The notes: generated by a model from the sequence alone, not told the origin. Shown: positions 1 through 10,627, counted from the stretch's first letter. The stretch: 64,000 nucleotides of DNA from Nocardia huaxiensis (GCF_013744875.1 NZ_CP059399.1:4030001-4094000), one strand, 5' to 3'. Numbers and translations are program-made.

Positions 1-1690
<1,690 letters not shown>

Positions 1691-1833
1691 AAGCTACGCG
1701 TCCACTGTGCGGTATCTGAAACAACACACACTGTGTTGGCGGATACGAAAGGGGCTGCGCCCCTTTCCATCCCCGATACGGGAGGAGGTCGGGGGCTAAG
1801 CCCCCGAACCCCCTTATGTGACAGTTTCATAGA
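1691..1833 (+). other. 23S-5S internal transcribed spacer
   Basis: About 140 bases separate the two rRNA genes. The spacer holds two short GC-rich hairpins (ggggctgcgcccc near 1751 and gggggctaagccccc near 1792), which are probably rRNA processing structures. No tRNA was recognised in it. Confidence 0.7.
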
Positions 1834-1952
1834 GTTACGGCGGCTATAGCGGTGGGGAAACGCCCGGTCCCATTCCGAACCCGGAAGCTAAGGCCACCTG
1901 CGCCGATGGTACTGCACTCGACAGGGTGTGGGAGAGTAGGACACCGCCGGAA
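1834..1952 (+). rRNA. rrf: 5S ribosomal RNA
   Basis: A typical actinobacterial 5S rRNA of about 118 bases. The ends pair (gttacggcggc with gccgccggaaca), and the conserved loops cccattccgaacccggaagc and gagagtaggacaccgcc are present. It is co-transcribed with the upstream 23S rRNA and closed by the terminator at 1963. The end positions are accurate to a few bases. Confidence 0.95.
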
Positions 1953-1962
1953 CATCCTTCGC

Positions 1963-1992
1963 AAAAGGGGACCCAGATCTGGGTCCCCTTTT
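1963..1992 (+). terminator. rRNA operon terminator
   Basis: A perfect 30-base inverted repeat with arms aaaaggggacccaga and tctgggtcccctttt, starting 11 bases after the 5S rRNA. The second arm ends in a T run followed by gcgtttt. This is a strong intrinsic terminator for the rRNA operon. Confidence 0.93.
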
Positions 1993-2137
1993 CGCGTTTT
2001 ACCACCTGGTACCGCGTGGACGCTCCATGGTTCGCGCGTGATTGAATTTATGTCGGCGGGAACGTCCCGCCGGCCCTCACGCGCGCCAGCGCCGCGGCCG
2101 GGTACGGCAGCAGAGCTACTTACAGAGAGGGATCACC

Positions 2138-4000
2138 GTGGCGGAGCAGAACGACGGCCGCAAACCCTTCCGCCGTAACAGCGGCGGATCCGGCCAGGGC
2201 GGCTTCGACCGTCCCCGGCGTGACAGCAACGAGGGCGGCCGAGGCGGCTTCGGCGGCGACCGGGACCGGGATCGCGGCGGATACCGCGGCGGTTCCGAGG
2301 GCGGCAGCCGCGGTGGTTTCAACCGCTCGCGCGACGACCGTGACGGTAATCGCGGCGGCGGCTTCAATCGCTCCGGCGAGGGTCGTGACGACCGCGGTGG
2401 TTTCAACCGTTCCCGTGATGACCGCGAGGGCGGCCGGGGTGGCTTCAACCGCTCGGGTGACAACCGTGGCGGCTTCAATCGTTCCCGCGATGACCGCGGT
2501 GAGCGCGGTGGCTTCAATCGCTCCGGTGAGGGTCGCGACGATCGCGGCGGGTTCAACCGCTCCGGCGGTCGTGACGACCGTGGCGGCTTCAACCGTTCCC
2601 GTGACGATCGCGGTGAGCGCGGTGGCTTCAATCGCTCCGGCGAGGGCCGTGATGATCGCGGTGGGTTCAACCGTTCGCGTGACGACCGCGGTGAGCGCGG
2701 TGGATTCAACCGTGCCGGTGGTCGCGACGACCGTGGTGATCGGGGCGGTTTCAACCGCTCCGGCGGCCGTGACGAGCGGGGTGGGTTCAATCGCTCGGGT
2801 GGTCGCGATGATCGTGGTGACCGGGGCGGGTTCAACCGTTCGGGCGAGGGCCGTGGTGACAACCGGGGTGGATTCAATCGTTCCCGTGACGACCGCGAGG
2901 GTGGTCGTGGCGGTTTCAACCGCGACGGCGGCGGCCGCGACTTCGGACGCGATCGCGCCGATCGTGGCGACCGTGATGATCGGAAGAGCTTCGGCCGCAG
3001 CGGTTTCGGCGACAAGCGTGAGAACTCCCGCGGTGGCTTCGACCGCAATGACCGTCCGGACCGCGATCGTGGCGAGCGCGCGGATCGGGAGCGCAGTGAG
3101 CGTCCCGAGCGGTCGTTCGGTGACTCGGAGCGGCGGCGTGGCGGTGAGGGCGCGCGGGCCGGTGGCGGCGAGCGTCGCTCCGGTCGTCCGGATGAGCCGA
3201 CGCTGCCGGACGATGTGCAGGCCGCGGATCTGGAACCGGCTGTGCGCCGGGATCTGCTGAGCCTGGACAAGAGCAATGCCGAGTCGGTCGCCCGCCATCT
3301 GGTGATGGTGGCGCAGCTGCTCGACGAGGATCCGGAGCTGGCGCTGGCGCATGCGCGGGCGGCCCGGCAGCGGGCCGGTCGGATCGCCGTGGTGCGCGAG
3401 ACCGCCGGTGTCGCGGCCTACCACGCCGGTGAGTGGGCCGAGGCGCTGTCGGAGCTGCGGACCGCGCGGCGCATGTCGGGTGGTTCCGGGCTGCTGGCCG
3501 TCATGGCCGACTGCGAACGCGGTCTGGGTCGTCCCGAGCGCGCCATCGAACTGGGCCGCTCCGATGAGGCGCGGGCGCTGACCGGTGACGAAGCCACCGA
3601 GCTGCGCATCGTGGTCGCGGGCGCGCGCATGGATCTGGGCCAGTACGACCAGGCCGTGGTGACGCTGCAGACCGCCGAGCTGGATCCGCAGCGGACCGGT
3701 TCGGCCGCCGCCCGGTTGTTCTACGCCTACGCGGAGGCGCTGCTGGCCGCCGGTCGTAGCGAGGAAGCCTTGAGCTGGTTCATGAATGCCGCGTCCGCTG
3801 ACCTGGATGGCGAGACCGACGCCGAGGATCGCGCCGCCGATCTGGCGGAAGGCGGTGACGGCCAAGCGTTCTCGTACGACGAGGACGATGCGGACGACGC
3901 CGGCCAGGACGAGGACGAGGACGAGGACACCGACGAAGGTGCCGCCGCCACGGATGACGGCACTCGGCCCGCAAAGTCGGCGGACACCACCGAGAACTGA
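2138..4000 (+). CDS. RGG-rich disordered protein with C-terminal TPR-like domain (Rv1691 family)
   Basis: A protein of about 620 residues. Residues about 15-340 are extremely rich in Gly, Arg, Asp and Ser, built from repeated units such as GGFNRSRDDR and GGFNRSGEGRDDR, and should be intrinsically disordered. Residues about 380-570 form an Ala/Leu/Glu-rich helical-repeat domain of tetratricopeptide type, and the last 60 residues are highly acidic. The GTG at 2138 is chosen because agagagg lies just upstream; an in-frame ATG at 2042 has no such site. Rv1691 of M. tuberculosis holds the same place before the phosphatase, but the long RGG-type head here is an extension. RGG-type regions often bind RNA, so a link to ribosome or RNA biology is an inference. 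A terminator follows directly. Confidence 0.85.
   Translation: MAEQNDGRKPFRRNSGGSGQGGFDRPRRDSNEGGRGGFGGDRDRDRGGYRGGSEGGSRGGFNRSRDDRDGNRGGGFNRSGEGRDDRGGFNRSRDDREGGRGGFNRSGDNRGGFNRSRDDRGERGGFNRSGEGRDDRGGFNRSGGRDDRGGFNRSRDDRGERGGFNRSGEGRDDRGGFNRSRDDRGERGGFNRAGGRDDRGDRGGFNRSGGRDERGGFNRSGGRDDRGDRGGFNRSGEGRGDNRGGFNRSRDDREGGRGGFNRDGGGRDFGRDRADRGDRDDRKSFGRSGFGDKRENSRGGFDRNDRPDRDRGERADRERSERPERSFGDSERRRGGEGARAGGGERRSGRPDEPTLPDDVQAADLEPAVRRDLLSLDKSNAESVARHLVMVAQLLDEDPELALAHARAARQRAGRIAVVRETAGVAAYHAGEWAEALSELRTARRMSGGSGLLAVMADCERGLGRPERAIELGRSDEARALTGDEATELRIVVAGARMDLGQYDQAVVTLQTAELDPQRTGSAAARLFYAYAEALLAAGRSEEALSWFMNAASADLDGETDAEDRAADLAEGGDGQAFSYDEDDADDAGQDEDEDEDTDEGAAATDDGTRPAKSADTTEN
2300..2930 (+). 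repeat. Degenerate tandem repeats coding for GGFNRS units
   Basis: Roughly 30- to 45-base units coding for GGFNRS-(R/G)DDR-(G/E) recur about fifteen times in variable spacing. The units have diverged at synonymous positions, which points to old expansion with selection on the protein. The repeats also keep several frames open on both strands and so create false long reading frames here. Confidence 0.85.
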
Positions 4001-4014
4001 GTAACATCGTGAAA

Positions 4015-4056
4015 TCGACCGCGCAGCCCTCCTTTCCGGGAAGGCTGCGCGGTCGA
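4015..4056 (+). terminator. Intrinsic terminator after the RGG/TPR gene
   Basis: A 14-base stem (tcgaccgcgcagcc paired with ggctgcgcggtcga) encloses a 14-base loop, starting 14 bases after the stop codon. There is no long T run, as is common in actinobacterial terminators. Confidence 0.75.
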
Positions 4057-4094
4057 GTCGTCTATGGCAGAGATGATGTGAGAGGGGCGGCGTA

Positions 4095-5000
4095 ATGCGG
4101 CTAAGGGATCGGTTCGGCGCACTGCTACTGGATCTGGACGGCACCCTGTTCCGAGGTCATGAGGTGATTCCCGGTGCGCCCGAGGCGCTTTCGGCGTCCG
4201 CCGACGGCCAGCGGCTGCTGTATGTCACCAACAATGCCAGCCGTTCGGCGACCGGTGTCGCCGGTCATCTGCGCGAACTCGGTTTCGCCGCAACCGAGGA
4301 CGAGGTGGTGACCAGCGCCCAGGCCGCCGCCCATCTCCTCGCCTCCCGCCTGTCGCCCGGTGCGACGGTTCTCGTCGTCGGCACCGACGATCTGGTGGCC
4401 GAGATCGAAGCCGTTGGCCTGCAAGCGATCCGCCGGTTCAATGGCATCGCCCCCGCCGGTGTCGTCCAGGGCCACAATCCCAATACGGCCTGGGCGGATC
4501 TGGCCGAGGCCGCCTACGCCCTGCGCGCCGGAGCTTTCTGGGTGGCCGCGAATACCGATGCCACCCTTCCGAACGAACGCGGCCTGGCTCCCGGCAACGG
4601 TTCCATGGTCGCCGCCCTGCGCACCGCTTCCGACCGTGATCCGATCGTGGCGGGAAAACCGTTCGCCCCCTTGATGGAAGACGCCTTGACCCGCGCCGCC
4701 ACTCGCGACGCCCTGGTGGTCGGCGACCGTCTGAACACCGACATCGACGGCGCGCACACGGTCGGCCTGGAGTCCCTCATGGTCCTCACCGGGGTCAGCA
4801 CGCTGGCGGATCTGCGCGCCCAGCCCGCGGATCGGCTGCCCACCTATGTCGCGGAATCCCTGGACGCCCTGAATCATCCGGTCGCCGACACCGCCCCGAT
4901 CCCGTCCGGCGCCGATATCGCCGACGAGATCACCGCGCGCCTGCGCGCGCATCCGGGTCGCGCCGTTCCGGTTTCGCCCCCGCCCGCCGCACGGGACTGA
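4095..5000 (+). CDS. HAD-family phosphatase (Rv1692-like, likely glycerol-3-phosphate phosphatase)
   Basis: A 301-residue HAD-superfamily hydrolase of the NagD/phosphoglycolate phosphatase group. All four HAD motifs are visible: LDLDGTLF (residues about 13-20) with the nucleophile Asp, TNN near residue 51, the Lys in AGKPFAPL near residue 190, and VVGDRLNTDIDGA near residue 212. Its M. tuberculosis counterpart Rv1692 was characterised as a D-glycerol-3-phosphate phosphatase acting in recycling of glycerophospholipid polar heads; that role is transferred by gene order and motifs. The ATG at 4095 follows an agagggg site. It lies between the RGG/TPR gene and the tlyA operon as in mycobacteria, except for an inserted opposite-strand methyltransferase. 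Confidence 0.88.
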   Translation: MRLRDRFGALLLDLDGTLFRGHEVIPGAPEALSASADGQRLLYVTNNASRSATGVAGHLRELGFAATEDEVVTSAQAAAHLLASRLSPGATVLVVGTDDLVAEIEAVGLQAIRRFNGIAPAGVVQGHNPNTAWADLAEAAYALRAGAFWVAANTDATLPNERGLAPGNGSMVAALRTASDRDPIVAGKPFAPLMEDALTRAATRDALVVGDRLNTDIDGAHTVGLESLMVLTGVSTLADLRAQPADRLPTYVAESLDALNHPVADTAPIPSGADIADEITARLRAHPGRAVPVSPPPAARD

Positions 5001-5013
5001 CCCGCTTGCGGCG

Positions 5014-5769
5014 CTACGGCTTCCGGGCTTCGAACAGGCTCCGGCTGGAATAGGCGACGAACGGGCCGTTGGCGCGAATCTCGCGGTCCAGGTCGCGCAG
5101 CCGGTCGAGGTACTGCTCGACGGTGAACCCGGGAACCATCCAGATCACCTTGCGCAAGAAGTACACGACCGCCCCGATGTCGTGGAATTCCATCCGCAGT
5201 CGCTCGGACCGGGCTTGCACGATCTCCAGCCCGGCCGTGCGCGCCTCGGCGGCTTCGGCGCCGGGATCACGTTTCGTGCGGGCCTCGGGTTGCGGTCCGA
5301 GGAAGTACTCCACCAGTTCGAAGACGCTGGCGGGCCCGACATGCTGTGCGAAGTAGATCCCGCCGGGTTCGAGCACCCGGGCGATCTCTTCCCACCACAC
5401 GGTCGCGGGATGCCGGCTCGTCACCAGATCGAAGGCCCCGTCGGCGAACGGCAGTGGCGGTTCGTCCGGATCGGCGACGACCACCGCTCCGCGCGGATGC
5501 AGCAGCCGGGTCGCCTTCTGAATATTGGGCGGCCACGATTCGGTGGCGACCATGGTCGGCGGCAAGACCTCGGCCTCGGCGAGCACCTCACCCCCGCCGG
5601 TCTGAATATCGAGCGCCGCCCGGGCGCCGGCCAGGCGCTGCGCCTGCCGGCGCTGATATCCCCACGAGGGTCGCTGCTCGGTGGCGCGGCCGTCCAGCCA
5701 GGAGAAGTCCCATCCGTCCACGGAGACCGACGCCGCTTCGGCCACCAGCTCATCGAAGTTGCGGTCCAT
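5014..5769 (-). CDS. Class I SAM-dependent methyltransferase
   Basis: About 251 residues. The SAM-binding core is recognisable: motif I ALDIQTGGGE (residues about 74-83), an acidic residue after the second strand (VVVADPDEPPLPFADGAFDLVTSRHP, residues about 98-123), then the post-motif EEIARVLEPGGIYFAQHVG. This pattern is typical of the Methyltransf_11 group. The substrate cannot be read from sequence. The ATG at 5769 is preferred over an upstream in-frame start because the core fold begins soon after it. The gene converges on the phosphatase with a 13-base gap. It interrupts an otherwise mycobacteria-like gene order, so it is probably a lineage-specific insertion. Confidence 0.85.
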   Translation of the reverse strand: MDRNFDELVAEAASVSVDGWDFSWLDGRATEQRPSWGYQRRQAQRLAGARAALDIQTGGGEVLAEAEVLPPTMVATESWPPNIQKATRLLHPRGAVVVADPDEPPLPFADGAFDLVTSRHPATVWWEEIARVLEPGGIYFAQHVGPASVFELVEYFLGPQPEARTKRDPGAEAAEARTAGLEIVQARSERLRMEFHDIGAVVYFLRKVIWMVPGFTVEQYLDRLRDLDREIRANGPFVAYSSRSLFEARKP

Positions 5770-5886
5770 TTGCTTGATGCTGGCACACCGCCGCAACTTC
5801 TTTTCCGCCAACACGGCGCGATCTTCGGGTGACCGACGGTGGGATTGCTATCCGGGACGGTACGTGTGTTCGAATGGGAGTTCGGG

Positions 5887-5892
5887 TAGCGT
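5887..5892 (+). promoter_or_regulatory. Candidate -10 element for the tlyA operon
   Basis: TAGCGT matches the actinobacterial -10 pattern TANNNT and ends 10 bases before the ATG at 5903, so transcription would start almost at the start codon. No clear -35 hexamer is seen. Confidence 0.45.
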
Positions 5893-5902
5893 TGTCGCCA
5901 CC

Positions 5903-6193
5903 ATGACTATGCCGACGCCTCGCCCGCCTATGCCTGGACAGTCCGTCCAGGGACAGCCCGAGCCGGGACCCCGTCCGGGGGTTCCGATGCCCGGGCAGCA
6001 TCTCGCGGGCGCGAATCAGGAGTTCGCCGACCCGGAGCGGGTCAGGGCGGATGTCGACGCATTGCTGGCCGAATTGGCCGCGGGCGCGCGGGATTCGGTG
6101 ACCGAGGGCACGGATATCGTGCGGCGGGCCCGGATTCTGGAGCAGGCGCACGATGTGCTGGTGCAGGCCCTGGCCACGGTGGACAAGATCTGA
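5903..6193 (+). CDS. Small conserved protein upstream of tlyA (Rv1693-like)
   Basis: A 96-residue protein. The first 40 residues are rich in Pro, Gly and Gln (MTMPTPRPPMPGQSVQG...) and look disordered. The rest is a predicted helical hairpin with PERVRADVDALLAELA and ARILEQAHDVLVQALATVD. It occupies the position of Rv1693, a short conserved hypothetical protein, and ends two bases before the tlyA start, so the two are co-transcribed and probably translationally coupled. Its function is unknown. The ATG at 5903 fits the nearby TAGCGT promoter element; no earlier start is supported. Confidence 0.8.
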   Translation: MTMPTPRPPMPGQSVQGQPEPGPRPGVPMPGQHLAGANQEFADPERVRADVDALLAELAAGARDSVTEGTDIVRRARILEQAHDVLVQALATVDKI

Positions 6194-6194
6194 G

Positions 6195-7052
6195 GTGGCC
6201 AGACGCGCACGGGTGGACGCGGAACTGGTTCGCCGCGGATTGGCGCGATCGCGGGAACACGCGGTCGAGCTGATCAATGCGGGCCGCGTCCTGATCAATG
6301 GAAGTGTCGCCACCAAACCGGCAACGGGGGTGGAGGCGGGGACGCCGCTGCTGGTGCGGGACGAACCCGATGAGGTGCAGTGGGCCTCGCGTGGAGCGCA
6401 CAAGCTGCTGGGGGCGCTGGAGGCGTTCGGATCGCAGGGTGTGACGGTCGAGGGCAAGCGCTGCCTGGATGCCGGCGCGTCCACCGGCGGGTTCACCGAT
6501 GTGCTGCTCTCGCGTGGCGCGAAAGAGGTCGTGGCCGCGGATGTCGGTTACGGGCAACTGATCTGGCGACTACAGAACGATGATCGTGTGCGCGTGCACG
6601 ATCGGACGAACGTGCGGGCGCTGACACCCGAACTCATCGGCGGCACAGTCGAATTGGTGGTCGCGGATCTGTCGTTCATCGGGCTGGGCCTGGTGCTGCC
6701 CGCGCTGGCGGCCTGCTGCGAGCCGGAGGCGGATCTGCTGCCGATGGTGAAGCCGCAGTTCGAGGTCGGCAAGGAACGGCTGGGATCCGGTGGGGTGGTG
6801 CGGGATCCGGCGCTGCGAGCCGAGGCGGTGCGTGAGGTCGCCGCCGCCGCAGCGCGTCAGGGGTTGCGCACCCTCGGTGTGGTCGCCAGCCCGCTGCCCG
6901 GGCCCTCCGGAAATGTCGAGTACTTCCTGTGGCTGCGCAAGGTCGCCGATCCGGCGACCGGTGAATCTGTCACCGGCTACGCCTACGATGCGAGTGAACA
7001 GGAACGGGTGACGGCGCTGATCGAACGCGCGGTGGAGGAGGGTCCGCAGTGA
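6195..7052 (+). CDS. tlyA: TlyA rRNA (cytidine-2'-O)-methyltransferase
   Basis: A 285-residue enzyme that 2'-O-methylates cytidines in 16S and 23S rRNA; the modification is needed for capreomycin/viomycin sensitivity in mycobacteria. An S4 RNA-binding domain fills residues 1-60 ([25 protein letters not shown]). The Rossmann methyltransferase domain follows, with [14 protein letters not shown] as the SAM motif, [10 protein letters not shown], and [11 protein letters not shown] carrying a catalytic Lys. The GTG at 6195 starts the protein at [10 protein letters not shown], as in other TlyA proteins. It directly follows the small Rv1693-like gene, and its stop overlaps the nadK start by four bases. 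Confidence 0.95.
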   Translation: MARRARVDAELVRRGLARSREHAVELINAGRVLINGSVATKPATGVEAGTPLLVRDEPDEVQWASRGAHKLLGALEAFGSQGVTVEGKRCLDAGASTGGFTDVLLSRGAKEVVAADVGYGQLIWRLQNDDRVRVHDRTNVRALTPELIGGTVELVVADLSFIGLGLVLPALAACCEPEADLLPMVKPQFEVGKERLGSGGVVRDPALRAEAVREVAAAAARQGLRTLGVVASPLPGPSGNVEYFLWLRKVADPATGESVTGYAYDASEQERVTALIERAVEEGPQ

Positions 7053-8080
7053 ACTCGCCGGAGAGTGAGTGGGCTGTGCCGCAAGGCGCGTCCACGGAGC
7101 GGCGTGCGCGGGAAATTCACACCGAGCGGCGTGCGCGGGAAATCCTGCTGGTCGCCCATCCGGGGCGGTCGGAGCTCACCGAGACCGCGCATCGTGTCGC
7201 CAAGATCTTCGATGCGGCCGGTATCGGGTTGCGGGTGCTCGAGGACGAGGCCTACAGCACCCGTTTCGATCTGGACGATGCAGGCGAAGCGGACGGCTAT
7301 CCGGTTCGTGTCATGGAGCACGGGCCGGCCGCGGCCATCGGCTGCGAGATGGTGCTCGCCCTGGGCGGCGACGGCACGTTCCTGCGCGCGGCGGAGCTGG
7401 CGCGTGAGGCGTCGGTGCCGGTGCTGGGAATCAATCTGGGGCGCATCGGATTTCTCACCGAGGCCGAGGCCGAGCATCTGGACGAGGCGCTATCCCAGGT
7501 GGTGCGCCGCGACTACACGCTCGAAGAGCGCATGACCATCGATGTCACCGTGCAGATCGACGATGTGGTGGTCGAGCGCGGCTGGGCGCTCAACGAGGCC
7601 AGTATCGAGAACGCCACGCGCATGGGCGTTCTCGAGGTGGTGCTGGAGGTCGACGGCCGTCCGGTGTCGTCGTTCGGGTGCGACGGTGTGCTGATCGCCA
7701 CTCCCACCGGTTCCACCGCATATGCCTTCTCGGCGGGCGGTCCGGTGGTGTGGCCGGAACTCGAAGCGCTGCTGGTGATTCCGAGCAATGCCCACGCCCT
7801 GTTCGCGCGACCCCTGGTGACCAGCCCGGATTCGCTGATCGCGGTGGAAACCGTTGCGACGGGCCATGATGCGATAGTTTTCCTCGATGGCCGGCGCACC
7901 CTCGCATTGCCGCGGGGCGGCCGGGTCGAGGCGGTCCGCGGGGCCGAACCGGTGCGGTGGGTGCGGCTGGATTCCGCGCCGTTCGCCGATCGGATGGTGC
8001 GCAAATTCCAATTGCCCGTGACAGGCTGGCGGGGCCGACGGCGGACGGAGAGCACGAGTGCTGACAGAGATCAGGATTGA
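7049..8080 (+). CDS. nadK: NAD kinase
   Basis: A 343-residue ATP-NAD kinase that makes NADP from NAD. The hallmark GGDGTFL motif with its catalytic Asp is near residue 111. The second nucleotide-binding segments are also clear: [22 protein letters not shown], the conserved [26 protein letters not shown], and [14 protein letters not shown]. The GTG at 7049 overlaps the tlyA stop (gtga). The N-terminus contains a 27-base tandem duplication coding for [18 protein letters not shown] just before the first beta strand. The 3' end overlaps recN by 23 bases. Gene order matches Rv1694-Rv1696. Confidence 0.96.
   Translation: MNSPESEWAVPQGASTERRAREIHTERRAREILLVAHPGRSELTETAHRVAKIFDAAGIGLRVLEDEAYSTRFDLDDAGEADGYPVRVMEHGPAAAIGCEMVLALGGDGTFLRAAELAREASVPVLGINLGRIGFLTEAEAEHLDEALSQVVRRDYTLEERMTIDVTVQIDDVVVERGWALNEASIENATRMGVLEVVLEVDGRPVSSFGCDGVLIATPTGSTAYAFSAGGPVVWPELEALLVIPSNAHALFARPLVTSPDSLIAVETVATGHDAIVFLDGRRTLALPRGGRVEAVRGAEPVRWVRLDSAPFADRMVRKFQLPVTGWRGRRRTESTSADRDQD
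7094..7147 (+). repeat. 27-bp tandem duplication in the nadK 5' end
   Basis: Two adjacent 27-base units (7094-7120 and 7121-7147) code for TERRAREIH and [10 protein letters not shown] 20-base core, gagcggcgtgcgcgggaaat, is identical in both. The near-identity suggests a recent in-frame duplication in the non-catalytic N-terminal extension. Confidence 0.85.
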
Positions 8081-9830
8081 CGGGCTGGGCGTAATTTCCA
8101 CCGCCACCGCGCAATTCCATGAGGGTTTGACCGTTTTGACCGGTGAGACCGGTGCGGGCAAGACCATGGTGGTGACGAGCCTGCACCTCCTCAGCGGTGC
8201 GCGCGCCGATGCGGGCCGGGTGCGGCTCGGCGCGTCGCGAGCGGTGGTGGAGGGGCGCTTCACCGTCGACGAAGTCCACGACAGCGCACGGTCGGAAGCT
8301 CAGGAGGTGCTCGAATCCTCCGGGGCCGAACCTGATGACGACGGCAGCATCATCGCGGTGCGCACCGTCGGCAGCGACGGGCGGTCCCGCGCGCATCTGG
8401 GCGGACGCAGCGTGCCCGCCTCGGTGCTGGGCGATTTCACGACGCCGCTGCTCACCGTGCACGGTCAGAACGATCAGCTGCGGTTGCAGCGGCCGGATCA
8501 GCAGTTGCACGCGCTGGACCAATTCGCTTCGGACACCGTCGATTCGCTGCTGCGCAAGTATCAGAAGGCCCGCAAGACCTGGCTGGACGCGCGCAATCAG
8601 CTGCTCGAGCGCACCGCCAAGAGCCGCGAACTCGCGCTCGAGGCCGATCATCTCACCCAGTCGCTCAATGAGATCGACGCCGTCGCACCGGAACCCGGTG
8701 AGGATGTGCACCTGGTGGCGGAGGTGCGGCGGCTCTCGGATCTGGATTCGCTGCGGGAGGCGGCGTCCACCGCGCACGATGCGCTGGCCGGCCCGGCCGA
8801 CAGCCCGGGTGAGGACGCGGGTGCGCTGGATCTGCTGGGCACCGCGCGCGCTCGCATCGAAGCCTCCGACGATCCGGCGCTGGCCGGGCTCGGACCGCGT
8901 CTGGGCGAGGCGATTTCGGTCGTGGTCGATCTGGCCACCGAGCTCAGCTCGTACCTGTCGGATCTGCCGTCCGATCCGGGTGCGCTGGAGTCCATGCTCA
9001 CCCGCCAGGCCGAATTGAAGACGCTCACCAGGAAATACGCCCCGGATATCGACGGCGTCATCAAGTGGGCCGATGAGGCGCGCACCCGGCTGTCCTCCCT
9101 CGACGTGTCCGAGGAAGCCCTGGCCGCCCTGGCCGCCGAGGTGGAGACCGCCGCCGAGAAGGTTCGCGAAACCGCCCGCAAGCTGACCGCCGCGCGCACC
9201 AAGGCGGCGGGCAAGCTGGCCGCGGCCGTGAGCACCGAACTGGGCGGCCTGGCCATGGGCCGGGCGCGGCTCGAGGTGGCGGTGGGCCCCATGCTCGCGG
9301 GCGTGCAGGATTCCGCGCCGCTGGTCATCGACGGCAAGGAACTGCACGCCGGTTCGACCGGTGTCGACGAGGTGGAGTTCCGTCTGGCCGCGCATTCGGG
9401 AGCGCACCCACTTCCCTTGAGCAAGAGCGCGTCCGGCGGTGAGCTCTCCCGCATCATGCTCGCGCTCGAGGTGGTGCTGGCCAGTTCCGAGCACGGCACC
9501 ACCATGGTCTTCGACGAGGTCGACGCCGGTGTCGGTGGTCGCGCCGCCGTCGAGATCGGCCGCCGCCTGGCCCGGCTGGCCCGCACCCACCAGGTCATTG
9601 TGGTGACGCACCTGCCGCAGGTGGCGGCCTTCGCCGACACCCATCTGGTGGTGGACAAGGTCGACGACGGCAAGGGCGTGAAGTCCGGTGTCCGCGCCCT
9701 CACCCAGGATGAGCGCGTGGTCGAACTGGCCCGCATGCTCGCCGGTCTGGGCGACACCGAAACCGGCCGCGCTCACGCGTGGGAGCTGCTCACCACCGCG
9801 CACGCCGAAAAGGTCACCGCCGCAAGCTGA
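8058..9830 (+). CDS. recN: DNA repair protein RecN
   Basis: A 590-residue SMC-like ATPase that acts in recombinational repair of double-strand breaks. Walker A GETGAGKT is at residues about 31-38. A long central region is rich in charged helices, consistent with coiled coil. The C-terminal half-site carries the ABC signature [14 protein letters not shown] and the Walker B segment [13 protein letters not shown], followed by [16 protein letters not shown]. The GTG at 8058 lies inside the end of nadK with a 23-base overlap, giving [13 protein letters not shown], the usual RecN N-terminus. It is the last gene of the tlyA-nadK-recN operon. Confidence 0.96.
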   Translation: MLTEIRIDGLGVISTATAQFHEGLTVLTGETGAGKTMVVTSLHLLSGARADAGRVRLGASRAVVEGRFTVDEVHDSARSEAQEVLESSGAEPDDDGSIIAVRTVGSDGRSRAHLGGRSVPASVLGDFTTPLLTVHGQNDQLRLQRPDQQLHALDQFASDTVDSLLRKYQKARKTWLDARNQLLERTAKSRELALEADHLTQSLNEIDAVAPEPGEDVHLVAEVRRLSDLDSLREAASTAHDALAGPADSPGEDAGALDLLGTARARIEASDDPALAGLGPRLGEAISVVVDLATELSSYLSDLPSDPGALESMLTRQAELKTLTRKYAPDIDGVIKWADEARTRLSSLDVSEEALAALAAEVETAAEKVRETARKLTAARTKAAGKLAAAVSTELGGLAMGRARLEVAVGPMLAGVQDSAPLVIDGKELHAGSTGVDEVEFRLAAHSGAHPLPLSKSASGGELSRIMLALEVVLASSEHGTTMVFDEVDAGVGGRAAVEIGRRLARLARTHQVIVVTHLPQVAAFADTHLVVDKVDDGKGVKSGVRALTQDERVVELARMLAGLGDTETGRAHAWELLTTAHAEKVTAAS

Positions 9831-9927
9831 TCGGAAGAGATGAGGCGGACTCCCGGGGAATCCGCCGGCACTCGGTCGGCGGCGGGATGCGCGACCTGCC
9901 GGAAGGAGACGTGATCGGCCGTCGCGC

Positions 9928-10584
9928 TCAGGATTTCGCGACGTCCTCGGTTTCGGCGAGTGCGCCGCGGATGAGGGCGCGGGCCGCCCAGCGCATGGTT
10001 TCGGTGGTGGCTTCGGTGTCCAGCCCGCAGGTGTCGCGGGCGGTGACGACGGCCTCCATGCCGTAGACCATGGTGAGCGCGTTGGCGAGGCGGTCGAGCT
10101 GCTCGGGGGTGAGGCGATCGGCCAAGGGGGCGATGGCGATTCGGGCCATTTCCAGGCGGGTGGTGCCGCGTACGGGGACGCGGTCGGCCTCGGGGATCTC
10201 CAGCTGGTCGAACCAGCGGTCCAGGGCGGCGCGCAGGACCGTGCGCCAGACGGTTTCATCGGCGAGCTGCATTTCGGCGGTGGAGCGGACGACGGTGTCC
10301 ATGCGCTCTTCCGCTGTGCCGGAGAGGGATTCGAGTATTCCCGGATAGTCGCGGGCCTGGGTGTGCTGGCGGCTGGCGACATCGGCCCACAGGGAGGCGG
10401 TGTTCGGGAAGTAGCGGTAGGCGGTGGCGGGGGAGACACGGGCGGTTTCGGCGACCTCGGCGATGGAGGGGGAGCGGCCGTCGCGGGCGAGTTCGACCGC
10501 TGCGTCGAGGAGAGCCTCACGAGTTCGCTGCTTCTGATTCTGCCGACCACTCGTGAGAAATTTCTCTTGACGTGAGACACTCAT
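9928..10584 (-). CDS. TetR/AcrR-family transcriptional regulator
   Basis: A 218-residue one-component regulator. The N-terminal helix-turn-helix is clear (TREALLDAAVELARDGRSPSIAEVAETARVSPATAYRYFPNTASLWADV, residues about 22-70); the rest is a ligand-binding helical domain without a recognised specificity. The ATG at 10584 is used because upstream in-frame codons would run into the divergent gene and its promoter. It is divergent from the SnoaL-like gene at 10628, with only 43 bases between starts and a palindrome between them. It therefore probably represses itself and that neighbour. Confidence 0.9.
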   Translation of the reverse strand: MSVSRQEKFLTSGRQNQKQRTREALLDAAVELARDGRSPSIAEVAETARVSPATAYRYFPNTASLWADVASRQHTQARDYPGILESLSGTAEERMDTVVRSTAEMQLADETVWRTVLRAALDRWFDQLEIPEADRVPVRGTTRLEMARIAIAPLADRLTPEQLDRLANALTMVYGMEAVVTARDTCGLDTEATTETMRWAARALIRGALAETEDVAKS

Positions 10585-10596
10585 CTCACGAAGATA
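10567..10596 (+). promoter_or_regulatory. Divergent promoter with TetR-type operator
   Basis: TTGACG at 10567-10572 is a good -35 for the rightward gene, with a weak aagata about 18 bases on. An inverted repeat gtgaga/tctcac (10572-10577 and 10584-10589) lies between the two elements and over the start codon of the tetR gene. This placement suits repression of both genes. Confidence 0.55.
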
Positions 10597-10627
10597 GCAC
10601 TGTCTCGTGAAAAAGGAGGAAGTCATC

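Noticed and set aside
1691..1833. A tRNA gene in the rRNA spacer.
   Set aside because: The hairpins do not form a cloverleaf and no anticodon arm or T-loop sequence is present.
2300..2930. Repeats that could be mistaken for a CRISPR array.
   Set aside because: Units vary in length and sequence, there are no spacers of even size, and they encode a continuous protein. No cas gene is present.
2120..4144. Long open frames on the minus strand (up to 674 codons) and a second plus-strand frame across the RGG/TPR gene.
   Set aside because: They arise from the repeated GC-rich codons of the real gene. Their translations are monotonous Ser/Pro/Arg or Ala/Thr/Val strings without domains, while the chosen frame has a ribosome site, a helical domain and synteny.
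7590..10580. A 996-codon open frame on the minus strand across nadK, recN and tetR.
   Set aside because: It lies antisense to two clearly coding genes and has no recognisable domain. It reflects high GC content with few stop codons.
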